Shown piece by piece: positions 62,532 to 64,000 of a DNA stretch of 64,000 bases. A program made the translations under genes and the position numbers. The first letter of the stretch is position 1. Every line of letters starts with the position of its first letter. The stretch spans positions 175,814-239,813 of the forward strand of contig JBALWH010000001.1 of NCBI GenBank assembly GCA_036960175.1, given 5' to 3'. Below the pieces are notes generated by a model, which worked only from the letters and a program-made list of their open reading frames with translations, did no database searches and was not told the origin of the DNA. Source of the DNA: Motiliproteus sp036960175. GTDB taxonomy: Bacteria > Pseudomonadota > Gammaproteobacteria > Pseudomonadales > Balneatricaceae.

Positions 62532-62724
62532 GTTGATTGCTGCATGGGAGTCTATTTTTGACTTCGCCCCCTGAGAGTGGCGGCGACCTGAGATGCCCAA
62601 AGGGCGCGTGCTGACACAATCCCATGGCTCATTTTCTCGGTTTCTATCAAGCCTGACCTTATCGACCCAGAGGCAAACTATTTTTCAGCTGTAGTAATAG
62701 CTAAACAATCGGGTAGATGGCGCT

Positions 62725-63402
62725 TTAATGCATTGCTGCTTCATCGCTGACATTTGAGTGGCGATGTTTTTTAGGGGGCTCAGACGTGATACTACGGCCC
62801 CTGATTATCTTGTCCTGACCGAATACAAGCCTACCCAGTTGTTCAGCACGATTTAGCGAGCTCCTTAGCAACTTTCGCGTATTTTCACTGCCAGCCGAAT
62901 CATCGGATAACCAGTACCGGAAGGTGAGGAGATAGATACCGGTAATGCCGATCTCTTCCAACTCCCGTTGCGTACTGCGGTCGAGCGATTCAAGCACCGC
63001 CGCTTCGCACAGCCACTGCATGGTTCGACTGATACGGGTCAGTCCGTGCAGTTGCAGATGAACGTGAAGAAGAAGCATTTTGTACTGCAATATTTCGCGG
63101 GTGATTTGGCGATGGGGACCCAGCGCATCCAGCCAGATCATAATTAAGTGTTGCAGCCGCTCTTTCAGCGGTTCTTCCAGGAAACCCTCTGAATTTGCCG
63201 CTGCCAACATCGCCTGGTCGGCACGATCAAACCAGGCTTCAGCAATATCGTCTTTCTGAGAATAGTGACTGCGGATCAGGTCAAGAGGGATGTCTAATCT
63301 CTCTGCAATGTCATGCAGCCGTAAAGCGGCCCAGCTATGCTCTTCAGCCAGTTGCAGAGCTGTATCCAAGATCTGGGGGGTTGTTACCTGGGAGGTTGTC
63401 AT
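62725..63402 (-). CDS. TetR-family transcriptional regulator with COQ9-like C-terminal domain
   Basis: A 225-residue protein. The N-terminal TetR helix-turn-helix is complete (ILDTALQLAEEHSWAALRLHDIAERLDIPLDLIRSHYSQKDDI region), followed by a COQ9-like helical domain (AWFDRADQAML, RISRTMQWLCEAA, GITGIYLLTFRYWLSDDS). It is the paralog of 60751-61368 and converges on the YdjM gene from the other side. The C-terminal tail is basic. Start taken at the ATG at 63402; a GTG at 63441 is an alternative. Confidence 0.8.
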   Translation of the reverse strand: MTTSQVTTPQILDTALQLAEEHSWAALRLHDIAERLDIPLDLIRSHYSQKDDIAEAWFDRADQAMLAAANSEGFLEEPLKERLQHLIMIWLDALGPHRQITREILQYKMLLLHVHLQLHGLTRISRTMQWLCEAAVLESLDRSTQRELEEIGITGIYLLTFRYWLSDDSAGSENTRKLLRSSLNRAEQLGRLVFGQDKIIRGRSITSEPPKKHRHSNVSDEAAMH

Positions 63403-63529
63403 GATGTTACTCACTTGCCGATTGTATCGGCGATTTGTCACCTAAACTCATTATAACTCCAAAACTGAAAGTGGAGATAATTGAGCGGGGCGGCAAAACA
63501 CTCAGCGTCCGCTCCTTTACTTAGTTGTT

Positions 63530-63960
63530 GAACAGCGCGTCCTCAAACTGGCGACCCGGCTATGACCGGTCGCAAGTCCCGCCATTACCAAGCACTCAAG
63601 ACAGAAAAATCAGTGTCCGCTTCAGTGATTCTGGTGAGCTGGGGAGATTGCAGCGTTCGCCGATTCCAACTGGCAGCAATGTGTCGTTTCTTGCCGCTGC
63701 CGGACGCTTCTTACTGATTTTGGAGTGTCCGCTTTTGCGAGCAGACCTATTCGGCAAGGTATCTCTTTAATCTTTCTGGCTACTCGGTCAGGACCGTGTT
63801 TGGCGCTGACCTAATTTCACTCTGCATGTCCGCAAAGTCGCAGTTCTTGCCGTTACCGAACAGTCAGAACAGTAAAACCGGCGTCCGCTTCCATGTTTCT
63901 GGCTAGCAAGAGCGGTTGCCGTCGCCACAGACCTCTAGTGGCTCTTTTGGGCCGACTGGT
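63530..63960. repeat. Degenerate non-coding repeats
   Basis: Imperfect copies of a block with TTGCCGYTRCCG..., then AGTGTCCGCTT (or GCGTCCGCTT) and a TTCTGG tail recur at about 63575-63640, 63680-63740 and 63840-63905. The spacing and order are similar in each. No stable ORF is shared among the copies. Confidence 0.6.
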
Positions 63961-64000
63961 TTTACCCCAATAAAATGGACCATTAACTCAGTCCGGTTGT

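Noticed and set aside
63525..63770. 81-codon frame in the terminal repeats
   Set aside because: The DNA is made of degenerate repeats whose copies do not keep a common frame, so coding is unlikely.

Overview
The window looks like chromosomal DNA of a marine-type gammaproteobacterium of the broad Pseudomonadales/Oceanospirillales/Cellvibrionales group. Support comes from gene order and families: accBC-prmA-(zinc-ribbon gene)-dusB-fis-purHD in the Pseudomonas-like order, a split B12-dependent ribonucleotide reductase (nrdJa/nrdJb), the prkA-yeaH-spoVR stress operon, the liu leucine/isovalerate operon beside acetoacetyl-CoA synthetase, slyD, slyX, rsmJ, tsaB and a TolC-type channel. This placement is inferred from families and order only; no database search was possible.

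Layout. 1-11.5 kb: mixed small genes (start of an AhpD-like protein, a lipoprotein, an alpha/beta hydrolase, a GntR/FadR regulator, slyD, an acetyltransferase, DUF3301, DUF2058, ppnP, a CopD-like membrane protein, a GAF-PAS-GGDEF diguanylate cyclase, lasT), with a decayed tyrosine-recombinase tail at 4.5 kb. 11.7-16.6 kb: spoVR, yeaH and prkA on the minus strand. 17.0-27.2 kb: a long minus-strand run of ybdK-type ligase, N-formylglutamate amidohydrolase-like protein, purD, purH, fis, dusB, a zinc-ribbon protein, prmA, accC and accB. 27.5-38.7 kb: mostly plus-strand housekeeping genes (lipoprotein, orphan ParA, phosphodiesterase, mpl, ubiX, tsaB, uppP, rsmJ, a membrane-anchored cold-shock protein) with ppa, fbp and slyX on the other strand.

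39.4-42.6 kb is a rearranged locus: two identical initiator tRNA genes, each with its own promoter and terminator, a duplicated tolC 3' end between them, a degenerate third tRNA copy, a headless TPR gene, and tolC itself. 43.2-49.9 kb is the complete liu operon (isovaleryl-CoA dehydrogenase to HMG-CoA lyase), divergent from acetoacetyl-CoA synthetase (50.1-52.0 kb). Together they turn isovaleryl-CoA into acetyl-CoA and acetoacetate and re-activate the acetoacetate. Two ATACG-N4-CGTAT dyads lie in their shared promoter region.

52.1-58.6 kb: a PEP-CTERM protein, an Old Yellow Enzyme with a divergent LysR regulator, then nrdJab behind a leader holding a 23-codon ORF with a strong ribosome binding site and a small hairpin. 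58.7-64.0 kb is accessory in character: a gene-poor stretch, a subtilase that has lost its signal and propeptide, a high-GC module of a YdjM-type membrane hydrolase flanked by two related TetR-like genes (one lacking the recognition-helix segment), and a tail of degenerate non-coding repeats.

The strongest leads are the tRNA-fMet/tolC duplication, the TetR-like pair around the YdjM gene, the nrdJ leader ORF, and the perfect 24-bp palindrome upstream of accB.
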